From: Coffea arabica
Lineage: Eukaryota; Streptophyta; Magnoliopsida; Gentianales; Rubiaceae
Length of the DNA stretch: 64,000 bases
Reading direction: 5' to 3'
Assembly: GCF_036785885.1 (NCBI RefSeq)
Contig: NC_092310.1
Location: 4,898,001 to 4,962,000, forward strand
The translations under genes were made by a program, and so were the position numbers. Below the pieces are notes generated by a model. It saw only the letters and a list, made by a program, of their open reading frames with translations. It made no database searches and was not told the origin of the DNA. The first letter of the stretch is position 1. Every line of letters begins with the position of its first letter. This document shows, piece by piece, positions 21,968 through 34,240 of the stretch.

Positions 21968-22156
21968 TCTCTAAGATGCAATGCTAGATTGCTCCTCTCT
22001 AAGTTGTCTAGTCTCTTTCCTAGTTTGACGTACAGTCTTCTCTACTTCCAGGTCAAAATCAATTCGCCTGTACAAAAAAAATGAGGCAAAAACTAAAAAT
22101 ACCAGACAAATCCAAAGAGAAAAACTTAGAAAGAAACAAAATTAACCAAAACACCG

Positions 22157-22175
22157 TTTCCCGGCAACGGCGTCA
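22157..22175 (-). other. Primer-binding site, tRNA-Asp type
   Basis: On the plus strand it reads tttcccggcaacggcgtca. This is nearly the 3' end of plant tRNA-Asp with CCA (from memory ccccggcaacggcgcca). It sits 5 bases inside the LTR end. Confidence 0.7.
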
Positions 22176-22180
22176 AAAAT

Positions 22181-23811
22181 TGACAGGTGTCGAGTCTGTG
22201 CAATAATAATTACTAAAAAATTCTAATTATCACCACAATTAATTATAGAACAAATCCAAATATTGGAGCAGGGACCCTAGGTGTGCAATTGATTATTTGA
22301 TTCACCCTGTCCCCGAAGAATTTGCTTGATCCGATATACCAAAATTGTCTGTAAAAGTATTAAATTTGCGTATAATGGCAAGAGGGTCGATTCCACAAGA
22401 AACGAGTAGGAAATTGTTCCGTTCCAAATCGATAGAACAAAATTGGGGAATATTTAATGGAGTGAAATTGAAAATAAAATAAACAAAATTCAAAAACTAA
22501 CTCACCAAGTACAATTTACTAAAAATAACAATTAATAAAATTCTACCCAAAAGATCAACTTTTTAGGCACGATCCAATTAAATGATTATCAGTGCAAAGA
22601 TATTTCATTCATTAGCCATTAGGTTGGTTATAGCCATCAACAAGCTCTGACAGCCAATTCTTCCTTACTTTTTCGACAGTCAAGGTACGACCGTTGACTA
22701 TTTCTCTAACCAGAAAATAACTCTAGGTACAACCGTAGAAATTTAATTATCCAGTTGTATTAAAACTAGAAGAACCCAATCCTAACCAATAAACACGCTA
22801 AGAGGATTTATTTAAACTAGATCTTACGTTTTCTCAACATAAAGCCAATTATGGTGGTTGTCACTAATTATCAACTAAACAAACAATTATGGATTCAATT
22901 TAGTCAATCGTGACAGTAGGCTTTTAGATTAAATTAAATATTCGGCCGTTGATACTCAATTAATAAAATAACCATGAACAAGTAATCCAGGAAACGCACG
23001 AATAGTAACAAATTGAAAGAAATAATGAAAGTTCGATTAGATCTCACAGATGTTATGGACCACGCCTTCACGTCGACCTTGGGTAGAGGAGAAATCTAGC
23101 CGCTCCTCATCATATCGATCTCGTGTGATTTAATTAATTCCATCCACACAATTGCCAAATAATTGAGAAAGATGAAAATAATGAAGAGGCAAACAAAAAA
23201 TCTTCCTTCTTTTTGTTTCATTTTCATACTGAAGAAAAGTCAAGGAAAAGTCTCCCGAAAATTGTCCAAAAGCAAAAGCAGAGAGTAACAAAAACTTGTC
23301 TACCGGGAAAAGAAACTAAAAGGCAAGCTAATTTGTCACACGTGATTCTGGCTTTGTTTCTATAGGCCGTTGAAAAGAAAGGAAATGTCTCTAGAACAAG
23401 AGTAAAAGCTAATCTCTTGATTACACGTGATTCTGGCTTTTTAGCCAACTTCCTCACAATAGTTGCCGAAAAGAAAGGTAAGCTTCAAAGTCCTTCAAGC
23501 TTTGTAGGATTAGAGTTTTTATCCTCTACACCTCTGCGACCCACAAGTCTTTTCATTTCCCAATTGCCCACTTTTGCTACCAATCCCGCGGGATCTGTCT
23601 TTTAGGTGTCTCTCTTCAGTTTCTGGCATGGGCATGCCATGAAATAAAAAGTCTTCTGAAAATTTGCCTTAGGAGAGCACTTTTTAACACCAACCTCCTA
23701 CAATTCACACATATATCAAATATGAGTGAAAACTCAATACTTAGCACAGTGAGTAGCCAAAATTAGGACCAAATAACAGTGAAAAAGGTGTCCAATAGTT
23801 GCACTATCTTG
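22181..23811 (-). repeat. 5' LTR of the Athila-like element
   Basis: Inner end tgacaggtgtcg at 22181. The outer end is taken as about 23811, where the neighbouring gypsy LTR becomes collinear with its partner. The inner 170 bases resemble, in reverse complement, the last 170 bases of the solo LTR at 54697-56147 (shared runs around caaattcttcggg/aaattcttgtga, ccctactccagc, gattgc/ccattgcaca and cctgtca). The two belong to related families. Confidence 0.65.
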
Positions 23812-25901
23812 AATCACAAACATTAAACCAATTAAACTTGCATCAAGGGTGTTAGGAAGCTTGGTGTGGTGAAAGTTTTGGAAGAAATAGCTTGGTTCCT
23901 CACTTTCAAGAAGGTTTTGTAAGGTATAAGTCTAAAACTTCCTTTTATTTTTTTTAATCTTGCTAAATATGCTATGGAAGCTTTGAATCTTGGAATATTA
24001 TGGATGATTTTCTAATTTTGGGTTGTTTAGTGAAAATTTCAGTTAGGGTTTTATATTCTTCAACTTTGATTATGTTGTTTAACTAGCAATGTTGGTATTG
24101 AACTTGGATATGGAATTTGTGAGGCGATTAATGGCATGATTGTGCCTTTTTAGCATTAAAAGATGAATTTCCAGTTTTGATGAGAAAATTCTAGTTTTGG
24201 TAGTGGTTGAATATTTGCTAGAAATGAGTTATATTTTGATGTTTTTGGTCTAGATAAAGAGCTACCTTGATATGTTTATTGGCGGTGTTTGAATTGGGTT
24301 GATTTGAGGAAAAATATGAAGCCTTAAATGGCTGAAAAATTGGACAAATACAAAGGGTGTGCTGCCCAAATTTTTATTCGAGGGATAAGTGAGTAAACTT
24401 GGAACTTGAGTGATGATTCGGGGATGAATTGGATTTCGGTTCTCTAGGGTAATCAGGTTTCATTTAGTAGAGGTATATAAGTTTAAATTTTGCCAAAACT
24501 CATATATTTTTAAAGGTGAAAGTAGCGACTGCTTTAAATATGATTTCCTAATGTTTTTAACACCAAGTTACGATTATAAGTGTTAAATGCTTCTTTATTG
24601 AAACCGAAAGAGCGAGCATGAATTTTCTTGGGTTTGATAAGTAAAATGAGTACTACTTAAACGAGTTTTATTTACTTGATTTTCTTTAAGTGAAACCCCT
24701 ATATGTTGAACCCTAATTGATTGCAAACTATTAAACGGTATTTTATCACATATTTGGACTCCAGCCAAGGAGTTGAACTAAAGCGTGGTTTTAAAAAGCA
24801 ATAACTCATTGGTGAGTGTTTTTCAATGCATGATTGAACTTGATCTTTGAATGAAATGATTTGCTAATGCGATTGAATAATACTTGACTTGTTTGGATAA
24901 GTCGAGGGTGTACTTTATCGCACTCGTCCTCCCCTTCTTGAATGATCTCATACTTGCTTGAACTTAATTGACCTGTACTTGTATTGGTGTTTGTACTTGA
25001 ATTGTAAGTGTTGAGCGGTTGCATGTACCACACTCAATCCGAGTGGGAGATGTCTCTCATCCCATCTCACTACTTTTATCCTCACCCTATTGGTTAGCCA
25101 GTCGAATCGAGCCAGTAAGGACTTGGTCGAGGAGATTGGCGAACTATAGGTACTGTTTATTATTTATTATTTATTGTTTATTATATAATCATTTGGATAT
25201 GATCCACTGGATTCGGTATACTCGAATATTACTATTACTCTTACTTTGGAGTTCGGGCCTGGTAAGAGAGTTGATTGGTGGATGAAAATTGTTGTAAAGT
25301 AGAGATTCATGGTCACGATTTTGCTTCTTTAAATGTTGACGGAGTGTCAACGGGTTCAGATCAAGTAATGCAACGGGAATTTGGCTCTTGAGAGTCATTT
25401 GTATTCTTATACTTTGAAATAATTGTTACTTGTAGTGTTATTGTTTCTTTTTATGAACTTTACACTCGCTCATTTTAAGATTTCAAGTTTTACATAATGA
25501 CCAACTTGCTACTTGGTCTGCATGAAGTTTTGGAATCTCACTGAATTTTGGCTCACTCTATTAATTTTTGTTTTCCTTACAGGGTGTGTACGAGCATAGG
25601 CGTGAAGCTGGAAAGACTAGTTTTGTCTAGACTTTTAACTTTTGTATTTCTTTTAGCGCTAATGCTCGATTAGGGTTAGAAGTGCAACTAGAACTTAAAT
25701 CTTTTGTTATATTTGGATATGTATAAATGGTTGAAATAGAAATGAATGTACATGTACGTTCCAAACTTGGGAACTATTATTTCCTTTACTTTTGAGGTTG
25801 TAACTTGTTTTCTTGAAGTGAGTGAGTGAGTCCTGGTGAGAGTTGGATGGGCGGTCCGCTAAACTCTGGGGTACGCCCTAAGGCGAAGTGGGATCGTCAC
25901 A
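23812..25901 (+). repeat. 5' LTR of the gag-only element, 5'-truncated
   Basis: Collinear with 28990-31079 from gaatcacaaa onward and more than 90 percent alike by eye. It ends ggatcgtcaca. It carries the same tattatttattatttattg run near 25160 as its partner near 30340. The missing first part abuts the Athila-like LTR. Confidence 0.88.
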
Positions 25902-26043
25902 GGTGGTATTAGAATTTAAGTTTGAATTGGTTTGGGCGGATTGAGTGACTTGTACTTGATATGGCTTATGTACGAACGTCTAAGTGTGAAACCCTAGAGA
26001 ATAGGTGGTTAGTTTTGTTTTGTTTGTTTAAATTGTTTATTCT

Positions 26044-26578
26044 CTTGATACTACTTGTAATGTAGGCAATAGAAGGAAATGGTGAGAATGGAATTACCGA
26101 GCAACCTCGACGAGTGCTTAGCTATCAGGAACATCCAGGAGGACTGTACTTCAATGGGCCCTGGAACGTAGGGTCAGGCACTATGATTGCTGGCGGACCT
26201 ACTCATATCCTGATAGGATAGTCCTTGCCATAGAGGATGAGAGGGGAATGTTGGCCAGTGCTAATCATAGGGCCCAAACTAAGATCGAGCGCCTGAGGGC
26301 AATGTTGGGCGAGCAAGGGGCTAGGATAGCAGATCTTGAGACTTCTATTCTTGAGGAGCAGGAGCGAACCAATGCCTTTCGAGAGCAGGCTCAGGAGGCT
26401 AATGGTTGCCTTGTTCGGATGGTAAGGGAAGTTAGGAAACGAACTGATAATATTTTGACCGAGTGTGGGGCCCTTGTAGGGAAAGTGGTACATGTGAACT
26501 TGGCTAAGGAAGGTCAAGGGAAGGTTGCTCCTAGTGACTCAGGAGCCAGCAGCTCCTAAAGAGGTGGTGGAGTCGGCT
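26044..26578 (+). pseudogene. Small coiled-coil ORF upstream of gag in the non-autonomous element
   Basis: The open stretch 26248-26559 encodes a 103-residue Glu/Arg/Ala-rich helix (KIERLRAMLGEQGARIADLETSILEEQERTNAFREQAQEA) likely to form a coiled coil. A related frame extends upstream to about 26080 with a stop in between. It lies between the PBS and gag, followed by a 350-base AT-rich spacer. I do not know its function. Extra small ORFs before gag occur in some plant gypsy elements. Confidence 0.5.
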
Positions 26579-26935
26579 GGATCAGTGACAAACTAAGTTA
26601 GGGATCTAGGATTTGGGGTTTGCGTGAGATAGTTAGGGACATAGTTGGGATGACACGCCATCTTTTGTATTTGATATTGATGTATTAAGATTGATGTACA
26701 TAGCGCTTGCTTTTGTTCTATATCCTTTGGGTGTTATAAATTCTTGACTTTATTAGGTTGATATATATAGTACTTTATGACTTGATATGTGAATTGCTAT
26801 AATATGTATAAAAAGAAAGTATATTATTTTAAATGTACTATATTATTTTCATTTTATGATTTGAAAATGCTTTTTTCGAGCTTTATACCTACTTTATTTT
26901 GCTTATATTTATATAGTCTATTTTTCAAAAGAGGT

Positions 26936-28231
26936 ATGAATGGTAGCTGAAGTCAGGGACGTGGGATTAGTCAAGGACATGGTTCTAATCGTGAACGTGG
27001 AGCTAGACAAGTATAAGAACCGAGAGAAGAGAGAGATGCGACGGCCAAGCAACAATCTGAACCTAGGGTTGAAGGAGGGGATCAAGTAGCAATGGCCATC
27101 CAACAAATGACCAATATTTTAGCTCGATTAATAGAGCAGCAGGGTCAAGCCCCTGTCATCAGCCTAGGGATCTTGAAATAGGGGAAGATAGGGCCCTAGA
27201 ACGGTTTCAAAAGTTTTCTCTTCCCAAGTTTCTTGGAGGATTAGATCCTGAGGTAGCCAAGAGATGACTGGAAGCAATGATCAAAATTTTTGCCGCCTTG
27301 AATTATACGGAGGAAAGGCATGTGAATTTTGCAATATTTCAATTTGAGAGACCAGCCAGAACTTGGTGGAATGTAATTAGGGCTAAATGGGAGATAGAAA
27401 GGACAGTATGGACCTGGTTGAATTTTGTACGAGAGTTTAATAAGAAATATCTTCCATCAATAGTCCAGGAGAAAAGGGAGACGATTTCATTAGGCTACGT
27501 CAATGAGGCTTAACTGTATATGAGTATGAGACTTAGTTCATCAAGTTATCAAAATTTGCTCCTAAATTGATAGCTACGGAGCAAAGGAGGGTAAGGCGAT
27601 TTGTGCAAGGATTGAACGTAGAGATACAGGAGGCTTTGGCGGCGGCACAAATTAATACACTCATAAAAGTTCTTGAGAAAGCTAGAGGATAGAAATTGCA
27701 AAGGCGCAAGTGAGGGCTTTTCATGCAAGAAAGAAAGGTGCGTCTCATGGAGACCAAGGGTAAGAACAATGTGATCTAGATATGCCACCATGTAAGGTGG
27801 GTCGAGAAACTGGTAGTGTGAGAATTTCGGGGATATCTAAGAGAGTTACTCCAAGAGGAGCCCCAGGTGGAGGAGGACAACTGAGAGGTATCTCACAAGG
27901 AGATCAAACATCAATCCCTCACTTATCTTGTGGATATTGTAGAAAAATCAACCATATTGAGGATAATTGTTGGAGAAAGATCCGAAAATATTTATGGTGT
28001 GGTAGTACTGAGCACCAAATTGCAGCCTGTCCCCTCTTCGGTGAGACTCAGCAATTAGATAAGTCAAACCATAAACAACCAAATGTAGGAGGGAATAGAT
28101 CCAAAGTGCCTGCCAGAGTATATACCTTAAACCATCAGCAAGTGCCTAATCCGTCTAAAGTGGTAAAAGGTACGATTCATGTTTCCCATTGTTTGGCCAA
28201 AATTTGGCTAATGATGAGATATGTGAGTTAG
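26936..28231 (+). pseudogene. Gypsy gag remnant with zinc knuckles
   Basis: Capsid-like stretch 27277-27513 (FAALNYTEERHVNFAIFQFERPARTWWNVIRA ... FNKKYLPSIVQEKRE) matches the Retrotrans_gag core. 27782-28231 contains CGYCRKINHIEDNCW, a proper CCHC knuckle, and a second knuckle whose first Cys has become Tyr (YLWCGSTEHQIAACP). The frame ends near the point where the protease would start (KGTIHVSHCLAKIWLMM). Stops and a frameshift lie between 27000 and 27780. Confidence 0.78.
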
Positions 28232-28317
28232 AGATGGACATGTAAGAAGAATACTCTGAGTTATTTATGAATAAATGTATGAATTTCGAGATCGAAATTC
28301 TCTTAAGGAGGAGAGAG

Positions 28318-31079
28318 TGTGACGACTTGAAAATTTGTTTATATTTTCTTATAATTCTCGCTTATTTTGAATAATTTAATTTAGAATTCCTTTTGCTACT
28401 AATTTTCTTCCCTCGATAGTTGTAATATATAATCAAATCGAGAGTTTTACTTTTACTTTAATAATTAGAGCAAATATGGATTTTTACATATTTTGGTAGT
28501 GTGATTAGTTGGTGAGGTGTGTGTACTAAATTTGGTGGATAAGAGCAAGTATTAAGTAAGAGGAAGTGTGTAACTAGAGGTGCTAATAATAAGTTAGTGA
28601 ATCATAAATTAAAATACAAGTACGAGAGAGTTAAAGAAAATAAGCTTGAACCGACGTGCACCGTTTATTACCGGTTGAGTACTCCACTTGACCAATATTT
28701 TCTTACCCTAATCTTCTTGCTTTTATTTTATTTAATTTTCCCTAAATTACCCTTAAGTCAGCCACCATTTTTGACTAAAGAAAGGTGAGTAAAGAAAAAA
28801 AGAAAGAAAGAATCTTGAGTTGCCAAATGTCGGCAATCAAGGAAATGTTTGACCAAGCTAAGTCCTTTCTTCTTATCTTTCATTTTGGCTAATTTTCTCT
28901 CATTTTTCTTCATGGTAGCCGAAATTTTGGGAGAGAAAAACAAGAGACAAGAAACTTCCAACTACAACCTTGATTTGCCTTGTTTGAGTTGAATCACAAA
29001 AACTAAGCCAATTAAACTTGCATCAAGGGTATTAGGAAGTTTGGTATGGTGAAAGTTTTGGAAGAAATAGCTTGGTTCCTCACTTTCAAGAAGGTTTTGT
29101 AAGGTATAAGTCTAAAACTTCCTTTTATTTCTTTTAATCTTGCTAAATATGCTATGGAAGCTTTGAATCTTGGAATATTATGGATGATTTTCTAATTTTG
29201 GGTTGTTTAGTGAAAATTTCAGTTAGGGTTTTATATTCTTCAACTTTGATTATGTTGTTTAACTAGCAATGTTGGTATTGAACTTGGATATGGAATTTGT
29301 GAGGCGATTAATGGCATGATTGTGCCTTTTTAGCATTAAAAGATGAATTTCCAGTTTTGATAAGAAAATTCTAGTTTTGGTAGTGGTTGAATATTTGCTA
29401 GAAATGAGTTATATTTTGATGTTTTTGGTCTAGATAAAGAGCTACCTTGATATGTTTATTGGCGGTGTTTGAATTGGGTTGATTTGAGGAAAAATATGAA
29501 GCCTTAAATGGCTGAAAAATTGGACAAATACAAAGGGTGTGCTGCCCAAATTTTTATTCGAGGGATAAGTGAGTAAACTTGGAACTTGAGTGATGATTCG
29601 GGGATGAATTGGACTTCGATTGTCTAGGATATTCAAGTTTTCTTTAATAGAGGTATATAAGCTGAATTTTTGCCAAAACTCATATATTTCTAAAGGTGAA
29701 AGTAGCGACTACTTTAAATACGATTTCCTAGTATTTTTAACACCAAGTTCTGATTATAAGTGTTAAATGCTTTTTTATCGAAACCTAAAGAGCGAGCATG
29801 AATTTTCTAAAGTTTGATAAGTAAAATGCGTACTATTTAAACAAGTTTTATTTACTTGATTTTCTTTAAATGAAACCCCTATATGTTGAATTCTAATTGA
29901 TTGCAAACTGTTAAACGGTATTTTATCGTAGATTTGGACTCCAGCCAAGGAGTTGAACTAGAGCATGGTTTTGATAAGCAATAACTTATTGGTGAGTGTT
30001 TTCGAATGCTTGATTGAATTTGATCTTTGAATGAAATGATTTGCTAATGCAATTGAATAATACTTGACTTGTTTGGATGAGGCGAGGGTGTACTTTATCG
30101 CACTCGTCCTCCCCTTCTTGAATGATCTCATACTTGCTTGAACTTGATTGACCTGTACTTGTATTGGTGCTTGTACTTGACTTGTAAGTGCTGAGCGGTT
30201 ACATGTACCACACTCAATCCGAGTGGGAGGTACCTCTCATCCCGTCTCACTACTTTTATCCTCATCCTATTGGTTAGTCAGTCGAATCGAGCTAGTAAGG
30301 GTTTGGTCGAGGAGACTGGCGAACCATAGGTACTGTTTATTATTTATTATTTATTGTTTATTGTATAATCCTTTGGATATGATCCACTGAATTCGGTATA
30401 CTCGAGTATTACCATCACTCTTAATTTGGAATTCGGGCCTGGTAAGGAGGTAGATTGGTGGATGAAAATTGGCGTAAAGTGGAGATCTACAGTCATGGTT
30501 TTGCTTCTTTAAACATTGACGGAGTGTCAACGGGTTCAGATCAAGTAATGCAACAGGAATTTGGCTCTTGAGAGTCATTTGTATTCTTATACTTTGAAAT
30601 GATTGTTACTTGTAGTGTTATTGCTTCTTTTTATGAACTTTACACTCCTTCATTTTAAGATTTCAAGTTTTACATAATGACCAACTTGCTACTTAGTCTG
30701 CATGAAATTTTGGAATCTCACTGAGTTTTTGCTCACTCTATTACTTTTTGTTTTCCTTACAGGGTTTACAAGTATAGGCGTGAAGCTGGAAAGGCTAGTT
30801 TTGTCTAGACTTTTAACTTTGGTATTTCTTTTAGCGCTAGTGCTCGATTAGGGTTAGAAGTGCAGTTAGAACTTAAATCTTTTGTTATATTCGGATATGT
30901 ATAAATGGTTGAAATAGAAATGAATGTACATGTACGTTCCAAACTTGGGAACTATTATTTCCTTTACTTTTGAAGTTGTAACTTGTTTTCTTGAAGTGAG
31001 TGAGTGAGTTCTGCCAAGAGTTGGGCAGGCAGTCCGCTAAACCCTGGGGTACGCCCTAGGACGAGGTGGGGTCGTCACA
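28318..31079 (+). repeat. 3' LTR of the gag-only element
   Basis: TG...CA ends with an 8-base inverted terminus, tgtgacga and tcgtcaca. At 2762 bp it is longer than the internal region. No target duplication can be checked because the left LTR is truncated. Confidence 0.88.
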
Positions 31080-33483
31080 ATATTTCTTGTACCGTCCAAA
31101 AGGGTAGTGCACGAGATAAGGTAGGATCTGATCTTTTCCATGATATTGGCATCGAAGATGATAGAGCAACTTTTGCACATTAGAATATGAGCATCTAACA
31201 ATCATCTTTTGGCCATTTTATCATAGTTGATAAAATTCCCTGACATAAAGGACATTAAGTTGAAGAAATTCACAAATGATTTCTCATTGTTGAAATGATA
31301 AATATATCGAGGCCAAATCCTGATTTTAGAAGGCTCATAGACTAATGCATTGCAACGAAATTTGTAAAATTTTGAGACTACCAATGGACGGACAATTCAG
31401 TCGATTTTCAAATAAACTGTCAATTCTATCCAATCTATTTTATCAGTTTATTCATTTTTAGAACAATCCAATCAAAATTTGAATAAATTATCAATTCCAT
31501 CCAATCCATTTTTAGGACAATCCAGTCATTTTTTTGAATAAATCATCAATTTTATCAGATTCATTTAATTAATTTATTCTCTTTTAAGATTTCGATCTAT
31601 GGTTCACTAAAAACCTAGTCAAGATATTGCAATCCTTTCAAAAGTAGATTCTTTCACACTCAATTGATCTTTTAACATCTCTGCATATGCCAACCAAAGC
31701 AATCAATCCATTCGGATTTTGTCCTCATTTGTTAGGACAAATGTCTCCTGTCATTTCAATTAACCAAATCTTTCAAGTGATTTTTCAGTTGAATATCAAT
31801 AAATTGATCAGATCCATCATGTAATATATGGTGCCTACCCCAGAGGATTGCATTTTTCATACTAGGCCGATCCTTGGTATAAAAGAGTTCCCCCATAGGA
31901 CATGCATACCGATTTTACATTTTTTGCTTACTAAATCTGGATATTTTTCTTTTATTTTCCCCTCCCCTGCATTTATAAAAGATGTTTCAATAATGTAAAA
32001 AAATAAATTTTTCTACATCTGATAACAATTTTGGTCTAATAAATTTAAAAAAAATTACAAGTATTATTTGATTCTTGGACAAATTCTACAATCCATTTGA
32101 AAACAAAGCATTTAAGAGATTCCATGATATAGTTTTTTATATAAAAAAAAAAGAATATGTGTATATATACGAAAGTGTATTCTTTAGAGATTTTTCTTTT
32201 CTCATATGTATTATATTTGAGTAAAAAAAATTTCAAACATTTGCAATAATAAAGTTTTTATTTAGACAATTATTGTTTTGTGTTCATTCTTTATTTTCTC
32301 ATTGGGAGATTTTATGATGGATTTTAAGAAATACAACTAAGTTGAGATTTTTCAATCTCTTATCTGAAAATTCATAAGTGTATGTTTAATTTTCAAAAAT
32401 CTTTGCATACACTAGATTTGTAGTCTAAACTATTTAATGAGAGTAGTCGAAAACAAAAGGGGTTACTCAAATTTGATAGTTTATCATAAAAGATCAACCC
32501 CGACACTTTTCTCTTTCATTTTTACAATTCATATTTTTGTCCACTTCTATCGAACCTCCAAAATCAGTCATATTGGTTGACGAGCTTCAAAGTGAGACAA
32601 TCTTTACCGTGAAAATGTCCACTGTGTCTAATCAGATTTAATCCAGATCTAAGTGAAAGAAAAAATGTACATTACTTCTTATTTGTTTTGAAAATTTGGA
32701 ATGATACTTTAGGCGTTCGTTTCTCTATCTATACAGATTTTATTAGTTGTTCTCCCAGTTGAGCCTTTAAAAGTATAACTTCGTTTCAAATAAAAGTCTT
32801 AACGATCATGACCCTACATTGGAAAAGTTTTCAAATGTCAAAAAGAAATAACTGGATGGGCTATTCTTTACTTTAGTTGTCATGCGAAATAAGAATGATG
32901 CTTTGGCCATCATTTCTACTATCTAAATACTATTTATCCTTTGCATCCTCATTTGAACTTAAATTGATGGTTCGTTTCAAAAGCACTGATGATCGCACCC
33001 CATACTGGGGAAATGAGATTTGAGAATTTTCAAAAATGACAAAAATGCTAAATTTTTTTTTTGAAAGGGGCATAAAAAAAAAGAGAGTGAAAGAAAAAAA
33101 AAAGAAGAAGAGAAGAAAATAGGAAAGAGAAAAGAAAAATGAAAAGAAAAATACAAAGAGATTCAATGCTAAAATCCCTCTAGTGATTGATGATAAAAGT
33201 TAAAATAGAGTCCAAGATCTTTGAGTCCAAAACTCGGGCAATTTTTGGGAAAAACATGCGATTTTAAGTTCAATGTTTTTAAAAATCTTATTTCTTTAAC
33301 TATCATTTTCAAACCGCATTACAAACTGATAAAGTCCATCGTTGACTTATCTTTCACAACAACTTAAGGTAAGGATCATGCTTCTAAGGAATCTACCAAT
33401 CACTCGTGATCATAAGGCCGTAACCTGTTTTCATATATTTAACTATCGTTTCTACCCATATGCTACAAGGTTATAAAGCTTAT
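31080..33483. other. AT-rich noncoding sequence with degenerate tandem units
   Basis: No gene seen. 31390-31570 holds about three diverged copies of a 55-70 base unit (caatccaatc...tttgaataaat.atcaattc.atc). 32700-32850 and 32900-33050 look like two diverged copies of a roughly 170-base unit (ttcgtttcaaa ... gat..gcac/tgac.c.a.a.tgg...ttttcaaa.atg). A purine-rich stretch with many ga/aag runs lies at 33050-33150. Together with the array at 35048 this suggests the noncoding 3' part of a large LTR element, which I cannot prove. Confidence 0.4.
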
Positions 33484-33491
33484 ATATTGAC

Positions 33492-34232
33492 TAGGGGTGG
33501 GCGTGGGTCGAGTACCCGTCCTATTCACCATTTGGCTGACCCGACCCGCACGTTGCGGGTCAACCATTTTCTGACCCTTACTCGCCCCGAATATCAGCGG
33601 GGACCCTATCTGAGATAGGGTCGGATCAGCAGGTACCTGTCCCGCCCTGTTTATCATTTAATTTTTTTTAAAAAAATAATTTATACTAATTTAATTTTAT
33701 ATTTTACACATTCATCTAAGATTTAATAATTTTTTTTTGCTAAAAAAAGGTTTCCAACCAAGAAACAAGCATATGAAGACAATATAAGATAAAGGAAAAA
33801 AATTAAAAGAATTCGAAATCAATAAAAGTTTGAAATAAGTAGCACAATCTTTAATATATATGTTCCACATTAATTAAACTTTTTTCTATAAAATATAAGA
33901 TCATGACTTTTACAAATGAATCTTATAAATAAACTATAGTCTCTCATATTTGTAATGCAATTTGTTCAATAAAATTACTTATTTAGTTCTAACTTATTAT
34001 TGTATAGTGTGTGTATAAAAATAAAAATAAAAATAAAAAATATATATATGCAAGGCGGATCGGGTATCCGCGGATTTTTAATTATTTGACCCTAACCCGC
34101 CCCGCATCTTAGCGGATACCCGACCCTCTTTTGACCCGATCAAATAATAAAAATCAGATATCCTAATTTTCGGATCGGATCGGATCGGATATAACGGGTT
34201 TTCGAGTTAGCGGATAAATTTGCCCACCTCTA
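33492..34232. mobile_element. Non-autonomous hAT-type DNA element, 8-bp TSD
   Basis: 741 bp with inverted ends taggggtgggc and gcccacctcta, flanked by a perfect 8-bp duplication atattgac (33484-33491 and 34233-34240). TAGGGGTGGGC-type ends and 8-bp duplications are typical of hAT elements. GC-rich subterminal zones rich in gacccg/cgggt and ggatc repeats enclose an AT-rich centre. No transposase ORF. Confidence 0.85.
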
Positions 34233-34240
34233 ATATTGAC

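Larger units (their letters stand above)
16391..23811 (-). mobile_element. Athila-like Ty3/gypsy element, 5' LTR present, 3' LTR not found
   Basis: Minus-strand order: 5' LTR (22181 to about 23811), a PBS at 22157-22175 matching the 3' end of plant tRNA-Asp (ccggcaacggcg), gag (about 20373-21967), protease (20026-20289), RT (about 18331-19551), RNase H (17979-18449), integrase (16748-17911), then a noncoding tail. tRNA-Asp priming and the RT motif FxxDFSVYG are what I know from Athila/Tat-type plant elements. No sequence in 14952-16700 matches the 5' LTR, so the 3' LTR is missing. The 5' LTR ends where the LTR of the next element begins mid-sequence, so its outer end may also be lost. Many stops; not autonomous. 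Confidence 0.8.
23812..31079 (+). mobile_element. Gypsy LTR element with gag but no pol (non-autonomous)
   Basis: A direct repeat of over 2 kb brackets 25902-28317. The right copy is complete: 28318-31079, 2762 bp, tgtgacga ... tcgtcaca, preceded by a polypurine tract ttaaggaggagagag. The left copy (23812-25901) lacks about 670 bases at its 5' end. A PBS tggtattagaatt (25904-25916) of tRNA-iMet type follows the left LTR. The internal 2.4 kb holds a small coiled-coil ORF and a degenerate gag with zinc knuckle, then passes directly to the polypurine tract with no protease, RT, RNase H or integrase. The LTR termini and layout suggest a Del/Tekay-like chromovirus derivative; that is inference. 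Confidence 0.85.
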
